DNA of 64,000 nt from Amphibacillus jilinensis Y1. Its GTDB lineage: Bacteria; Bacillota; Bacilli; Bacillales; Amphibacillaceae. A program made the translations under genes and the position numbers. Shown one piece after another: positions 38,132-47,760 of this stretch. Numbering within the stretch: the stretch's first letter is position 1; each line of letters begins with the position of its first letter. Below the pieces are notes generated by a model. It saw only the letters and a program-made list of their open reading frames with translations, did no database searches and was not told the origin of the DNA. The DNA lies in contig NZ_JH976434.1 in the NCBI RefSeq assembly GCF_000306965.1, positions 957,797 through 1,021,796 of the forward strand, read 5' to 3'.

Positions 38132-39466
38132 TCACTGGACAAACGCATATAAATATTGATCTTGAAGTAGGACCATATATTCTCCCGGGCTATTTCTTAA
38201 CACATGGACCCTTATCGGCACCGCTGGAAGCAAATAATCCTCACTTCGATAAAGTTCTTCTGCTAATTCCATTTGTCTCGAAAGCACATCTGCTTCTTCT
38301 ATTTCGCCATCAAACAACTCGCTAGTCAACATTTGCATCATATCTAATTCTGCCGTTGTTTCATCAAAACCTTCAATCGACAAAGTAACAACAAATTCAT
38401 CCTCATCTACTTGTTGTGTATCAATAACTTGATAATCTGTCTGTTCCATACTTAGCATAAAAATCGTTACGAAATCATCCAATTCTTCTTCTGTCACAGC
38501 AAAGTCACCAAGGTTCCGTCTTGTATTTTCTTTATAAAACGATTGAAATAAACTTTTCTCAGCTTCACCTTGTTCTTGCTTTTCTTCTTGAGAAGCTGAT
38601 CCTGGCACCTTTTCCACATAACCGTCAACATTTCCATATACAGTCGCTTGAATTAAAGCTTCTAGGTAATCAGCAGCTTCTTGGGCAGCAGTTGCATCTT
38701 CATCACTTGGGTTAAAGGCCTCAGCAAAAATAGCTGGTTTCTCTATCGTATCATGTTCATCATAACTTACGTATTCAAACAGATAGGATTCATCATATTC
38801 TTTGTTTTGATTATTTACCAATGTTTTAAAGTGTATCCTTTTATCGACTTCTTCAATAAAAAAGGTCTCTTTATCAATAATCACTTTTATCTCTATATCA
38901 ATAGGCTCAACATTAGCAAATTCCAGCTGATAATGTTCAAGGCCTGCTGTTTGTTCACTCCATTTCTCAGTAAAACCTTCGGCGACTTTCCTTTGACTTT
39001 GATCGTCCCCTTCATATAGCAGCGTATAACTCGTTTCAGTCTCTTCCAACGAAAAATGCTCCACAATATTTTGATCAAACGTTGCTAAATATGTTAATAT
39101 GTTTTCGTACATCAAAATATAGTTATTAAATGTCCGATGATAGATTTCTTTTGGCGCTTGCGTATAAGACGATGGCTGACCATACTCGGCAAAATAAAAG
39201 TCATCATTATCTTGATATGTAATAAGTTCAAATTCAGGCCGTTCAAAATAGGTTACATTATTGACACGATCCATCTTAAAAACACCATTAATATCCCCAT
39301 ACCCTTCTAAATTATCGGTAACCGCTAACTCAAAGTAATCCATATCTTCATGCGCAGCGTTTACTTTATTAAATACATCATCAACAGATAGCTGATCTGC
39401 TTGGTTAGAGCAGCCCGTGACGCCTAGCAATACGGTAACCATGATTAAAAAAAATGCGTTCTTCAT
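38132..39466 (-). CDS. Lipoprotein of unknown function
   Basis: Secreted lipoprotein of 444 aa: signal peptide 1-18 with lipobox LGVTGC, mature N-terminus CSNQADQLS. The N-terminal half (30-240) is beta-rich with repeated short strands, reminiscent of DUF6612-type Firmicute lipoproteins. The C-terminal half (about 255-444) is acidic and helical, with EEKQEQGEAEKSLFQSFYKE and a final beta segment. Probably anchored on the outer face of the membrane. Specific role unknown; no co-directional partner. Confidence 0.8.
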   Translation of the reverse strand: MKNAFFLIMVTVLLGVTGCSNQADQLSVDDVFNKVNAAHEDMDYFELAVTDNLEGYGDINGVFKMDRVNNVTYFERPEFELITYQDNDDFYFAEYGQPSSYTQAPKEIYHRTFNNYILMYENILTYLATFDQNIVEHFSLEETETSYTLLYEGDDQSQRKVAEGFTEKWSEQTAGLEHYQLEFANVEPIDIEIKVIIDKETFFIEEVDKRIHFKTLVNNQNKEYDESYLFEYVSYDEHDTIEKPAIFAEAFNPSDEDATAAQEAADYLEALIQATVYGNVDGYVEKVPGSASQEEKQEQGEAEKSLFQSFYKENTRRNLGDFAVTEEELDDFVTIFMLSMEQTDYQVIDTQQVDEDEFVVTLSIEGFDETTAELDMMQMLTSELFDGEIEEADVLSRQMELAEELYRSEDYLLPAVPIRVHVLRNSPGEYMVLLQDQYLYAFVQ

Positions 39467-39827
39467 AAATTCTACTTCACATCCCTATCATTATATTAAA
39501 ATCTTATAGATTTTCTCCTCGTAAACTATAGCAACGATAAAGATAAAGTAACATATGTTAATAGCACTATTTATTGGCGATATATGTCGATATGACCAGA
39601 ACCAAAGACTACCTTCACTAAAGTTATCGTACTACATCTATCATATTGCATGACAACTTTCCATTTTCGACAATTTTAAATAAGAGCTTACAACAACTTG
39701 CATTCGCTCATTATTAATACACCGGTTAGCATTGTCGATCCTCCATCCTTTGTTAAATAGGTTTATTTTCCATCACGGGTGAAAAGTTTCGTGACACACA
39801 GATACTTACGCTCAGATGTAGGGGTAT
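39467..39827. other. AT-rich intergenic region, nothing recognised
   Basis: It contains the upstream region of the lipoprotein gene (minus strand TATAAT-like box near 39490). No repeat of the R or A families and no gene was seen. Confidence 0.5.
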
Positions 39828-40322
39828 TTAACGTTGGTTATTAGCTGATCTGCTTGCTTCTTGTTTAACAAAATCAATGGCTACGACTAAGGCAATCATG
39901 ATCTGTTCAAAGCTTTCATCTTCTACATCAATTTCATAAGTGTCGCCCCATGTAAACCACTTTTCATTAACATGCCCGATGACTTGGTCTCTGCTGAGCA
40001 CATCAAAATGTTTATCCCACCAATCACCTCGCACACTAATGTTCTTTCCTTCAATACGATAGCGCGCTTTAAAGAAAGCGAACTCTTTTTGAATCATTAG
40101 CTCCTCTTCTCCACCAACTTCAACAAAGAACTTCGGTAAAAAGCTAAACATTTTCTTAGTTACTAGTGCGACCTTCGTTTCGTTCGCATCTTTAATTGTA
40201 AATGTTTTTGGGATTTTAAAGAAACTTCCTTCCACAAAATATTTATCTGTTTCATTCTGATCTTTAATGGTAAATCGTTCACTTAAGCTAAATACTTTTT
40301 GTTTCATGTATAATCGATTCAT
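39828..40322 (-). CDS. LURP-one-related (YxjI-like) protein
   Basis: Small beta-barrel/scramblase-like fold protein of 164 aa. Repeated strand patterns SERFTIKDQNE, KTFTIKDANET and FFKARYRIEGKNISVRG are typical of LOR/YxjI proteins. No signal peptide. The C-terminal helix is hydrophobic (FEQIMIALVVAIDFV). ATG 40322 follows AAGAAGGGA. Function in bacteria is unknown; a membrane-binding role is inferred from fold relatives. Confidence 0.85.
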   Translation of the reverse strand: MNRLYMKQKVFSLSERFTIKDQNETDKYFVEGSFFKIPKTFTIKDANETKVALVTKKMFSFLPKFFVEVGGEEELMIQKEFAFFKARYRIEGKNISVRGDWWDKHFDVLSRDQVIGHVNEKWFTWGDTYEIDVEDESFEQIMIALVVAIDFVKQEASRSANNQR

Positions 40323-40514
40323 GTTTATCCCTCCTTCTTATTTACTTTATCCATTGAATAGGCGAGCCTGTCTTTTCCATTATAAAATACGAACAAGGGA
40401 TTTAGATAGAGCTATTTTTACAGGTATTAAAGCACACTAAAAATGCACAACAATTTATGGATATCAATTCTCAAATATGTTAAAATATGTACAGATACAC
40501 ATTTAAATCATTAT

Positions 40515-40669
40515 AAAACGAACCTTTGATCAGTGGGCATTTTCGTTCTTCCCCCTCTGATTGGTTGCTGAGTAGATCAATAGATAAGCTTCTGTTAGCT
40601 CCCGCCTAAATACATTTGCTTCACTACCAATTCTGAGGTGTTTTTTCACTTACCATTATCTGTGATAAA
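40515..40669 (+). repeat. Repeat family R, copy R6
   Basis: It starts AAAACGAACCTTTGATCAG and contains TTAGCTCCCGCCTAAA. It ends CATTATCTGTGATAAAG, about 75 bp before the 341-aa membrane protein gene. The first stem is CAGTGGG / CCTCTG, weakened. Confidence 0.82.
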
Positions 40670-40744
40670 GTTGGAGAACACGTTCGACTTAAAAACCTTT
40701 TTACAGCTTTATTATTTGCAAACTATTAAAGGAGGAATTTTCAT

Positions 40745-41770
40745 ATGAATATAAGAGGTGTTCGTTTAAGCTACGTAATAATAACTCTTGTCACTACTTT
40801 ATTATTTATTGCTAGTCTAAAAGAAATATTTTTAGACGGTAGTCATTTTATCTTATTGTTGTCTATGACTTTATTAATCTTCCCCTTACTTTTGGTAAAA
40901 CGAAGGGAATGGTTAACATACAATCCTCATGTATTTAAAACGAGGCAGAAGTGGGCAAAAGATGATTATTTACATGTTTGCTTAGTAATTATAGGTTCAA
41001 CGATCACCTACATCTTGAGTATTGACATTGACCTCGGTCCGATTTTAGCTGCAGCTTTAGTTGGTATGTTCTCAGCTCTATTTGTACCTAGCTATCAAAA
41101 TGCGCTATACTGTGGTGCGTTTGTAGGCATGAGTTGTTCGACCTTCTTACCAAACCTCTTTTGCATCCTACTAGCCGGGCTATTAACCGGCATCATTTAT
41201 ATTCTTTCCAAAGCACTATTCAATGGGTTCGGAGGTAAACTTGGAGCAATCGCAATGATTGGCACCTTAATGACCAGTTTTATAACAGGTTATTACCCAC
41301 TAAATGCGAGTATTCCCTCTAAAGAGATTGTTCATCTGCTTATCTTTTATGCTATTCTAGCCTCTGTCTTAACGATGTTTCTCATCCATCGACTTAAACG
41401 AAGCCCTGTACTTAGCTCGGCTATCGTTTCATTTTCAGGCACCTTATTATTAACCTCAATTCACTCTCATTCAGAAGATATTTTGTCATTAATGGTTATG
41501 TGTGCTAGCTTTGCTGGCATGTCAAGCCATGAGCGTATACCTAATGAAGGATACATGATTATTGTGGCATTTATTGCTGCCATACTCTTCAAATATAGCC
41601 AACCTTTTCTCGATAATGCCGGTGGTAAACTTGGCACGATCGCTTTCACTTCAACAATGACTACACACGGACTGATTCAATCCACTTATTATTTGCAACA
41701 ACAACTATCCGTAAAGCAAAAACACCATCGCATTAAAGCTAAATTACTATCTTCTTTTCAAATAAAATAA
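40745..41770 (+). CDS. Polytopic membrane protein with internal repeats
   Basis: 341 aa with about nine to ten helices. A loop motif occurs twice, FGGKLGAIAMIGTLMT at about 160-175 and AGGKLGTIAFTSTMTT at about 295-310, suggesting an internal duplication as in many carriers. I do not recognise the family. ATG 40745 follows AAAGGAGG. It stands alone, with a terminator shared with pspA. Likely a transporter. Confidence 0.75.
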   Translation: MNIRGVRLSYVIITLVTTLLFIASLKEIFLDGSHFILLLSMTLLIFPLLLVKRREWLTYNPHVFKTRQKWAKDDYLHVCLVIIGSTITYILSIDIDLGPILAAALVGMFSALFVPSYQNALYCGAFVGMSCSTFLPNLFCILLAGLLTGIIYILSKALFNGFGGKLGAIAMIGTLMTSFITGYYPLNASIPSKEIVHLLIFYAILASVLTMFLIHRLKRSPVLSSAIVSFSGTLLLTSIHSHSEDILSLMVMCASFAGMSSHERIPNEGYMIIVAFIAAILFKYSQPFLDNAGGKLGTIAFTSTMTTHGLIQSTYYLQQQLSVKQKHHRIKAKLLSSFQIK

Positions 41771-41797
41771 AAGGAGGGAATGGCATTCCCTCCTTCA
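41771..41797 (+). terminator. Bidirectional terminator
   Basis: AAGGAGGGAATG / CATTCCCTCCTT is a perfect 12-bp stem between the converging membrane-protein and pspA genes. Confidence 0.8.
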
Positions 41798-41822
41798 CCT
41801 ATCATCTATATTGAATACTTAC

Positions 41823-42503
41823 TTATAAACCCATTTCACCTTTTAAGCGCTCAAGTTCATCTTCTACTGCAGCAGAGCTTTGATCCAACGCATATTTTTC
41901 TTCAAGGCTTTTTGCTTCATCAACAGGTTTCTCATTTAATGAAGCCATTGCACTCGCTTCGTCTAATTGTTGCGTTACTTTTTCCTCCATACGTTGGAAA
42001 GATGACATCGCACCCTGTGCTTTACCTGCCGACTTCGTCATATCATTAAGTTTCTCTTGTGTATTCGCTACTGATATTTGAGCTTTAAGCATAGCCCGAC
42101 GGCCTTTTAGTTTTTCAATGTCAGAAGCTAGCTTGTCATGCATCTGTCGCATTTTACTAGCATTTTCATGTGCGGTAGCATATGTCTTTGCTAGGCCAAC
42201 GCCGATGTCTTCTAATTCTTGTTTCTTTTTCAAGAAAACACGAGCATCTGCTTCATTACCCGCCGTAAGTGCTTTTTTAGTGAGCTCCGTATACTTCTTA
42301 ACTTCTGCATCATTATCATCAACTTGACGTTTTGCTCTTGTTTCTTCTGCCATCACGCTAGCTGTATTTTCTTTAACTTCTGCTAAATCTTTCATCATAT
42401 TTCGTAAATACTGATCAATCATCTTCTCGGGATTTTCCATCCGATCAAGTACTGAATTAATGTTAGAACTGATAATATCTTGAAATCGTGCTAAGATTGA
42501 CAT
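41823..42503 (-). CDS. pspA: PspA/IM30-family envelope-stress protein
   Basis: Coiled-coil protein of 226 aa that coats and repairs the inner face of the membrane. It starts MSILARFQDIISSNINSVLDR, with a PspA-type amphipathic helix, followed by heptad-rich helices to residue 200. The C-terminus ends EDELERLKGEMGL. ATG 42503 follows TAGGAGG. It lies 21 bp downstream of the gene for a membrane protein with a basic disordered tail, like B. subtilis operons pairing PspA with TPM-like proteins. Confidence 0.93.
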   Translation of the reverse strand: MSILARFQDIISSNINSVLDRMENPEKMIDQYLRNMMKDLAEVKENTASVMAEETRAKRQVDDNDAEVKKYTELTKKALTAGNEADARVFLKKKQELEDIGVGLAKTYATAHENASKMRQMHDKLASDIEKLKGRRAMLKAQISVANTQEKLNDMTKSAGKAQGAMSSFQRMEEKVTQQLDEASAMASLNEKPVDEAKSLEEKYALDQSSAAVEDELERLKGEMGL

Positions 42504-42524
42504 GTTTAATTCCTCCTAAAAATA

Positions 42525-44015
42525 TTATGATGGTTGGTTCGCCTTATTCTCTTCTTGTTCTGGTTCTTGGTCTGATTCTGGTTCTTGGTCTTGATATTTG
42601 CTTGACAAGTCTTCTGCTTCATATTGACCAAAAGTATCTATATCAGCAGCTAACATTTTTTCTAGTCGTTCTGCTTCTCGTTTCTTTTGTTCTTGCCGGC
42701 GCTTCCACCAAAGAAAGCCCACCACTAGTAAAGCTATCACAACGATTGCCGTAACAATATTAACCCACGGTGACGTGGTCACTTCCATAATGCGATTTGC
42801 TGCATCTTGAAAAGCTAGACTAAAGAATTCTGCATCGGTGAGATTATCTTGTTCATAGTAATATTCTAAGTAATCGAGCAATATGTCGGTAGCTTCTGTA
42901 TCGATCACACTTTGAGCTTGGGTACCTACAACATAGTGCTTAGCATACTCTCCAGGAACCGGTTCAAAAAAGACCAATAACAAATGGGCTTCATCAGTAA
43001 ATAATTCGTCATATAATGCATTTGAAAAAGACTCAATGTCATCCATTGAAGGCTCTATATCACCATCTATATCCTCAGTAATGTAAACATGAGGTTGCAC
43101 ACCTGTCTCACTATAGAAATGTTGTAATCCCCTTAACATTACCGTTTGGTTATCAATCCACCCTATCGTATCTGTGAAATAATCTGTTTCATCTACAGCT
43201 CCAGATGGCAAAGGTTCTCTCTCAACTGTTGATGAGGTAATCTTACCAGAATCCGTTATCGCTGAGAAAATCATTGAAACAGCAGCAAGACCAATTAGTA
43301 CTAAAATAACAATACCAACATTTCTTGAGCACCCCATTCGTTGCCTTTGAGGACGAGGTGGTCTCCGATCGTCACGATAATCTCTTCTTTCTGAACCCTC
43401 TCTATATTGCGAACCTTCATGATACTGATCCCCGTGATGATGGTGATGGTGATGATGCTGATCACGGTGATAATAAGGGTCTGAGTAGCGGTTTGAAAAG
43501 AAGCGTCGTCTTCGAACCGGACGATAGTAGCCACCAGGCTCATCATAATATCCATAATCATAATCCCGGTGTCTATTTCTACCAAACCATGACCGATTTC
43601 TCGTATCCTCTCTTCTAGATGTAGTCTCATTGCTCTTTCTATTATTCTGTGTTGACTTATTCACACTACTTTTACTAGGCTGTTTCTGCTTATCTACTTT
43701 TCTTTTTTCGCGAGCAGTTGTATCGACTTTATTTCGTCCAGTATTGGTAGGTGTTTCCTTACCTCTTCCTCGGTTGGTTGATCCAGATTGCCTGTTTTTA
43801 CTAGCACTTGACGTACTGGTATTTTTACCTCTTCCTATACTAGAGGATGAAGCAGAATTTCCTTTGCTTCTCCCTGAACTTAAAGATGCAGAGGTTTTGC
43901 TTTTCGACTTACCCGATGTGGAACTACTTGCTCCACGGTTTCGCCCACCACTACCTCGATTACCACCAAAAGAGCCACTCCTCTTATTTGTTCCGCTCTT
44001 TCCTCCCCTACTCAT
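42525..44015 (-). CDS. Membrane protein with long basic disordered N-terminus and TPM-like domain
   Basis: 496 aa. Residues 1-145 are Ser, Arg, Gly, Lys and Asn rich with RG and SK repeats (GGNRGSGGRNRG, SGKSKSKTS). Residues 150-182 are Tyr/Arg rich. Eight consecutive His lie at 187-194, followed by an RDYRDDRRPPRPQRQR tract. A membrane helix spans about 233-250. A TPM-like domain of about 170 residues follows (HVYITEDIDGD, HLLLVFFEP), then a second helix at about 423-443 and an acidic tail rich in Glu, Asp and Gln. Topology probably places the TPM-like domain outside and both tails inside. It heads an operon with pspA. Confidence 0.82.
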   Translation of the reverse strand: MSRGGKSGTNKRSGSFGGNRGSGGRNRGASSSTSGKSKSKTSASLSSGRSKGNSASSSSIGRGKNTSTSSASKNRQSGSTNRGRGKETPTNTGRNKVDTTAREKRKVDKQKQPSKSSVNKSTQNNRKSNETTSRREDTRNRSWFGRNRHRDYDYGYYDEPGGYYRPVRRRRFFSNRYSDPYYHRDQHHHHHHHHGDQYHEGSQYREGSERRDYRDDRRPPRPQRQRMGCSRNVGIVILVLIGLAAVSMIFSAITDSGKITSSTVEREPLPSGAVDETDYFTDTIGWIDNQTVMLRGLQHFYSETGVQPHVYITEDIDGDIEPSMDDIESFSNALYDELFTDEAHLLLVFFEPVPGEYAKHYVVGTQAQSVIDTEATDILLDYLEYYYEQDNLTDAEFFSLAFQDAANRIMEVTTSPWVNIVTAIVVIALLVVGFLWWKRRQEQKKREAERLEKMLAADIDTFGQYEAEDLSSKYQDQEPESDQEPEQEENKANQPS

Positions 44016-44280
44016 AAAACACTCACTCCCTCTTATGTCCTAGCCGTTTTATCTTACCTAAAAATTAGCATACGAGAAAGGAAGTGTCAACATAAGAATT
44101 GCTATCCAACCTACTTGAGCACTGCCATACTGGGATTTTAATCGCGATTTAAAGGAACTTATTTTATATTGTAAAAACTTAGAAATGCCCCTCTCACCCA
44201 AAGGAGCTGTTAGCACTTTAAAGCTTATATTTAGTTCCTTCCCACTTCCATGTAAACATATTTGTTTGCAAACATATATA

Positions 44281-44420
44281 ATAAACCTTCAATCAGTATG
44301 AGTCGTTCTTCTCCCACTAATTGAAGGTTTAATTGAATCAGGCCGTTAGCTGTATCTATATAGATGATTTCTGTTTTCTATTTAAGGCGAGCGTTTTACG
44401 ATCGGTTATCCGTGATGAAA
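44281..44420 (+). repeat. Repeat family R, copy R7
   Basis: It starts ATAAACCTTCAATCAGTATG, has TTGAATCAGGCCGTTAGC in the middle and GGCGAGCGTTTTACGATCGG near the end, and closes GGTTATCCGTGATGAAA. The left arm of stem II is lost. It occupies part of the 435-bp gap between the TPM-like gene and ald. The rest (44016-44280) shows no gene. Confidence 0.78.
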
Positions 44421-44451
44421 AGAGCATCTAGTGTGATGACCGCTCATGCCC

Positions 44452-45564
44452 TTATAGTAATTTAGATAATGGTCGATCAACTTTCTCAAAAGCCAGTGCA
44501 ACATTTGGATTCGTTATATGCCCCTTAAAGATATTCATGCCTGTATATATCATTCGATTTTGTTTACATGCATCCACTAAGCCTAAGTTAGCAATCTGTA
44601 AGGCATATGGAAGGGTTACATTAGTCAATGCTACCGTGGACGTTTTCGGTACAGCTCCGGGCATATTCGGAACCGCATAGTGCAATACATCATGCTTTAT
44701 ATAAATCGGCGCATCATGTGAAGTTGTTCGATCAACTGTTTCAAAAATCCCACCTTGATCAATGGCAATATCTACAATGACCGACCCAGGTTTCATCGTT
44801 TTCACCATCTCTTCAGTTACAAGGATTGGAGCTTTTGAGCCCGGGATCAAGACAGCACCGATCACCAAATCTGCTTCAGTTATCACTTTGGCTATATTTA
44901 CTTCATTAGACATTAAAGTAACAACACTTTGTCCATAGACCTCTTCTATTTTTTGTAGTACATTAAGTTTGACATCTAAAATCGTTACATGTGCACCGAG
45001 TCCCTTTGCTATTTGCAAGGCATTCTGACCTGCAACGCCCCCACCAATAATAACAACCTTTCCGTTTTCAACGCCAGGCACACCGCCAATAAAAATCCCT
45101 TCTCCTCCTTGAGGACTTTGGAGAAAATAAGAACCTAATTGAACCGATAAACGCCCTGCAACAGCACTCATCGGTGTCAATATCGGTAAGCTACCATCTT
45201 CTTCCTCCATTGTTTCATAAGCAATTGCTGTCACTCCTGCTTGGCTTAGCGCTTCTGTTAATAGCGGTTCATTAGCTAAGTGCAGATAAGTAAATAAAAT
45301 TAAGCCCTCCCTAAAGAATCGATATTCACTTGCTTGAGGCTCTTTCACCTTAATTACCATATCTGTTGCCCACACTTCTTCTGCCGACACCGAAAGCATT
45401 GCTCCAGCTTCTTGATACTGATCATCGATAAAGCCAGCACCCTCTCCCGCTCTCGATTCAATAACAACCTGGTGACCTTGACGTGTTAATAGCTTAACCC
45501 CCATCGGTGTCATCGCCACACGACGTTCATTATTTTTAATCTCTTTTGGCACCCCAATTCTCAT
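44452..45564 (-). CDS. ald: Alanine dehydrogenase
   Basis: NAD-dependent enzyme converting L-alanine to pyruvate and ammonia, 370 aa, full family length. It starts [20 protein letters not shown], with the active-site Lys in MVIKVKEPQ and His in [11 protein letters not shown]. The NAD-binding motif is [22 protein letters not shown]. The conserved C-terminal segment [15 protein letters not shown] is present. ATG 45564 follows AGGAGG. Single gene. In spore formers it supports sporulation and alanine use. Confidence 0.96.
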   Translation of the reverse strand: MRIGVPKEIKNNERRVAMTPMGVKLLTRQGHQVVIESRAGEGAGFIDDQYQEAGAMLSVSAEEVWATDMVIKVKEPQASEYRFFREGLILFTYLHLANEPLLTEALSQAGVTAIAYETMEEEDGSLPILTPMSAVAGRLSVQLGSYFLQSPQGGEGIFIGGVPGVENGKVVIIGGGVAGQNALQIAKGLGAHVTILDVKLNVLQKIEEVYGQSVVTLMSNEVNIAKVITEADLVIGAVLIPGSKAPILVTEEMVKTMKPGSVIVDIAIDQGGIFETVDRTTSHDAPIYIKHDVLHYAVPNMPGAVPKTSTVALTNVTLPYALQIANLGLVDACKQNRMIYTGMNIFKGHITNPNVALAFEKVDRPLSKLL

Positions 45565-45702
45565 AGCTAATCCCTCCTGAACTTAAACACTCATTAAGTC
45601 TAGTGAATATTTTCACATGAATTTAATTTAACACTTAAACACCAAAGCTGCTAGCCTTATGTCTGAATATCTGCCAAATGAATCCACAACTTAATTTTTA
45701 AT

Positions 45703-45835
45703 AAAACGAACCTTCAATCAGTGAAGTTTTGCACTGATTAGTAGCTGAGCGCGTCCGTTAGCTCACACCTATACCAAATCATCTCTATGCTCTATTTTGA
45801 GGTGGGGGTTTTTACGGACGGTTATCTGTGATAAA
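45703..45835 (+). repeat. Repeat family R, copy R8
   Basis: A compact copy: AAAACGAACCTTCAATCAGTG start, CAGTG / CACTG stem I, and a second stem with CGTCCGT / ACGGACG outer and CACCT / AGGTG inner pairs. It ends GGTTATCTGTGATAAAA. The best-preserved two-part stem II of the set. Confidence 0.87.
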
Positions 45836-45856
45836 ATCTTATACGCTTTTAATATG

Positions 45857-45891
45857 TAAAAAAAGCAAGAGTTATAGACAACCCTTGCTTT
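45857..45891 (-). terminator. Terminator of the sactipeptide operon
   Basis: AAAGCAAG / CTTGCTTT, followed on the minus strand by a T run, lies 16 bp after the stop of the thioredoxin gene. Confidence 0.8.
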
Positions 45892-45906
45892 ACTTAACAA
45901 TATCAA

Positions 45907-46296
45907 TTAACTAGCTAACCTTGTCTTCATTTTTTCTTCAATTTCATCAATATAAATCATTTTTGATATTTCTTCTTGCTCCTTTTCTAATACAACAAGT
46001 GTTGGTAAATAAATCGAATCAAACGGTGCGAAGAAATCATGATCTTGATCAAAATAAACGGGTAACTTAATCGCCTGATCTTTTATAAACTGATTAACCT
46101 TATCGATATCACGATCGGCTTCACATAAAGGGACATGAATCGTTATAATTGAATCACTGTATTGATTGTGTAGTTGATTAAAGATATCCTTACAATGCTT
46201 ACAGCTTAACGACCAGAAATAAATCATTTCTATCTTATTCACATCTTGCAATTCAAACGTGTTGCTTAATTGCTCTAAAATAACGGCTCTATCCAT
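45907..46296 (-). CDS. skfH: Thioredoxin-like protein of the sactipeptide cluster (SkfH-like)
   Basis: Small redox protein of 129 aa with the active-site pair C32-x2-C35 in YFWSLSCKHCKDIF and the cis-Pro region YLPTLVVLEK. No signal peptide or membrane helix is evident, so it should act in the cytoplasm. It is the last gene of the cluster, seven bases after the permease. In B. subtilis the skf operon also ends with a thioredoxin-like gene, thought to handle the Cys1-Cys16 disulfide of SKF. The same is inferred here. Confidence 0.85.
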   Translation of the reverse strand: MDRAVILEQLSNTFELQDVNKIEMIYFWSLSCKHCKDIFNQLHNQYSDSIITIHVPLCEADRDIDKVNQFIKDQAIKLPVYFDQDHDFFAPFDSIYLPTLVVLEKEQEEISKMIYIDEIEEKMKTRLAS

Positions 46297-46302
46297 AAGT
46301 CA

Positions 46303-47760
46303 CTACTCCCTTATTATTTTATTCAAGCGATGATTAAGATTAAAAATCGCCAAGATAATCAGTAAGAACATAGCTAAACTGACACTAATGATAACCAACC
46401 ACTGTATACGATCTGTTAACGAAAACAGATAAATGATACTGAACAGTAAACCCGCAAGCAAGCTCCACCCAATCATTTGTTTATAATATATTTTTGCTGA
46501 CATCGTACCTTGAGTCATTAAATGCAAAAAAACAAGTATGCGCAATCCTATTGTTATGACAAACAGCGTATTGAAGCAAATAATAGCTGAAAGGACTGGA
46601 AGTGAATCGGTGTATACCGCCAAGACATGAAGCACGATCACCAAGAAGAGACTAGGGAGGATTGCAACAGCTTCAATAGATAGCACTTTAAATAACAGTG
46701 AACCAGGTGTTGTCAACAGATCCTCTGAGTGATAATGCCGAACCATTCCAGAAAGGAATCCTCCAAATAGATGGGAGACAATGACAAAACTAAAAATTAA
46801 ATAATAGAAGCGTGGTGAAATATTCATTAGTGCTAGCGCTAGTACAACCGTTACAACTGCTTGTAAAGTGAGACTTTTATAACTTTTTCGCAAAAGTAGC
46901 CATTCAAACCAAACAAAGGCAAATGACTTTGTTAAAGACTTTCCTCCCCACCAACTGTTGCTAATCGTTTTTCTATTGGACATATTAAGCAAGGCGTTAA
47001 CATCTTGATACTGTGACCAAAAATCCCCTTCAAAGACAAGGCGTTCTTTAAAGCTTGCTCTTTCACTAAACAAGTAAATGATCACTAAGCTCACAGTACT
47101 CACTGTAAGTAAAACAAGTAATGAAATAAAATGTAATCGGCCATTTAACAACTCGCCTAACTTAATGAAGAAATCATTAAAGCCTAACACATAATCTCTA
47201 AACATCAAGAAGTACGATATCATCACAAATCCAATAAGAGCAAGTCCTAATAAACCTGAGCAAACAGAAGTGAGAACAACATTTCCTCTTAAGGTAGACA
47301 GCGAGAATGAGAGAAGGTCGAAGCTGATAAAAATCGAATAACATATCAGCCCTTTAATCACCACGTTGTACCAAGAGCCCTGTGCTAACATGATCAACTC
47401 AACAAGTAGAGCTGAAGCTAACCAAACAGATAATCTAGGAATAACCTTCGATAAAAATAAGGCAACCATAATTTTAAAGCTTGACTTGGGAACCGAATAT
47501 ATCCAGGTAATCTCATTCAGATGACTAGGCAGCCGATTTGAAATAACACCAAAAAAGGCATGACAGAGTAATAACCCCAGTACAATCCAACCTTGCCATA
47601 GGGCATAAGCGGTATCCCATTTTACAAATAGGCTGTATTGAAACCACGCAATGGAAAAAAAACAAATTATCATTAATAATATGATATGACCTGACTTTAA
47701 TGACCATTGTGTAAATTTCCGATGCTGTCGTTTTAATTGCAATTCAATGATATTATTCAT
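46303..47760 (-). CDS. skfF: ABC transporter permease of the sactipeptide cluster (SkfF-like)
   Basis: About 485 aa from ATG 47760, which overlaps the stop region of the ATPase gene. About twelve hydrophobic helices lie in two sets, separated by a polar stretch near residues 235-280 (SERASFKERLVFEGDFWSQYQDV). The length is slightly above the B. subtilis SkfF I remember (about 447). It should export the mature peptide and/or give immunity together with the ATPase. Confidence 0.85.
   Translation of the reverse strand: MNNIIELQLKRQHRKFTQWSLKSGHIILLMIICFFSIAWFQYSLFVKWDTAYALWQGWIVLGLLLCHAFFGVISNRLPSHLNEITWIYSVPKSSFKIMVALFLSKVIPRLSVWLASALLVELIMLAQGSWYNVVIKGLICYSIFISFDLLSFSLSTLRGNVVLTSVCSGLLGLALIGFVMISYFLMFRDYVLGFNDFFIKLGELLNGRLHFISLLVLLTVSTVSLVIIYLFSERASFKERLVFEGDFWSQYQDVNALLNMSNRKTISNSWWGGKSLTKSFAFVWFEWLLLRKSYKSLTLQAVVTVVLALALMNISPRFYYLIFSFVIVSHLFGGFLSGMVRHYHSEDLLTTPGSLLFKVLSIEAVAILPSLFLVIVLHVLAVYTDSLPVLSAIICFNTLFVITIGLRILVFLHLMTQGTMSAKIYYKQMIGWSLLAGLLFSIIYLFSLTDRIQWLVIISVSLAMFLLIILAIFNLNHRLNKIIRE

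Noticed and set aside
38047..38325. Plus-strand 92-aa frame overlapping the end of the lipoprotein gene
   Set aside because: It has no ribosome binding site and is antisense to a well-supported gene for most of its length.
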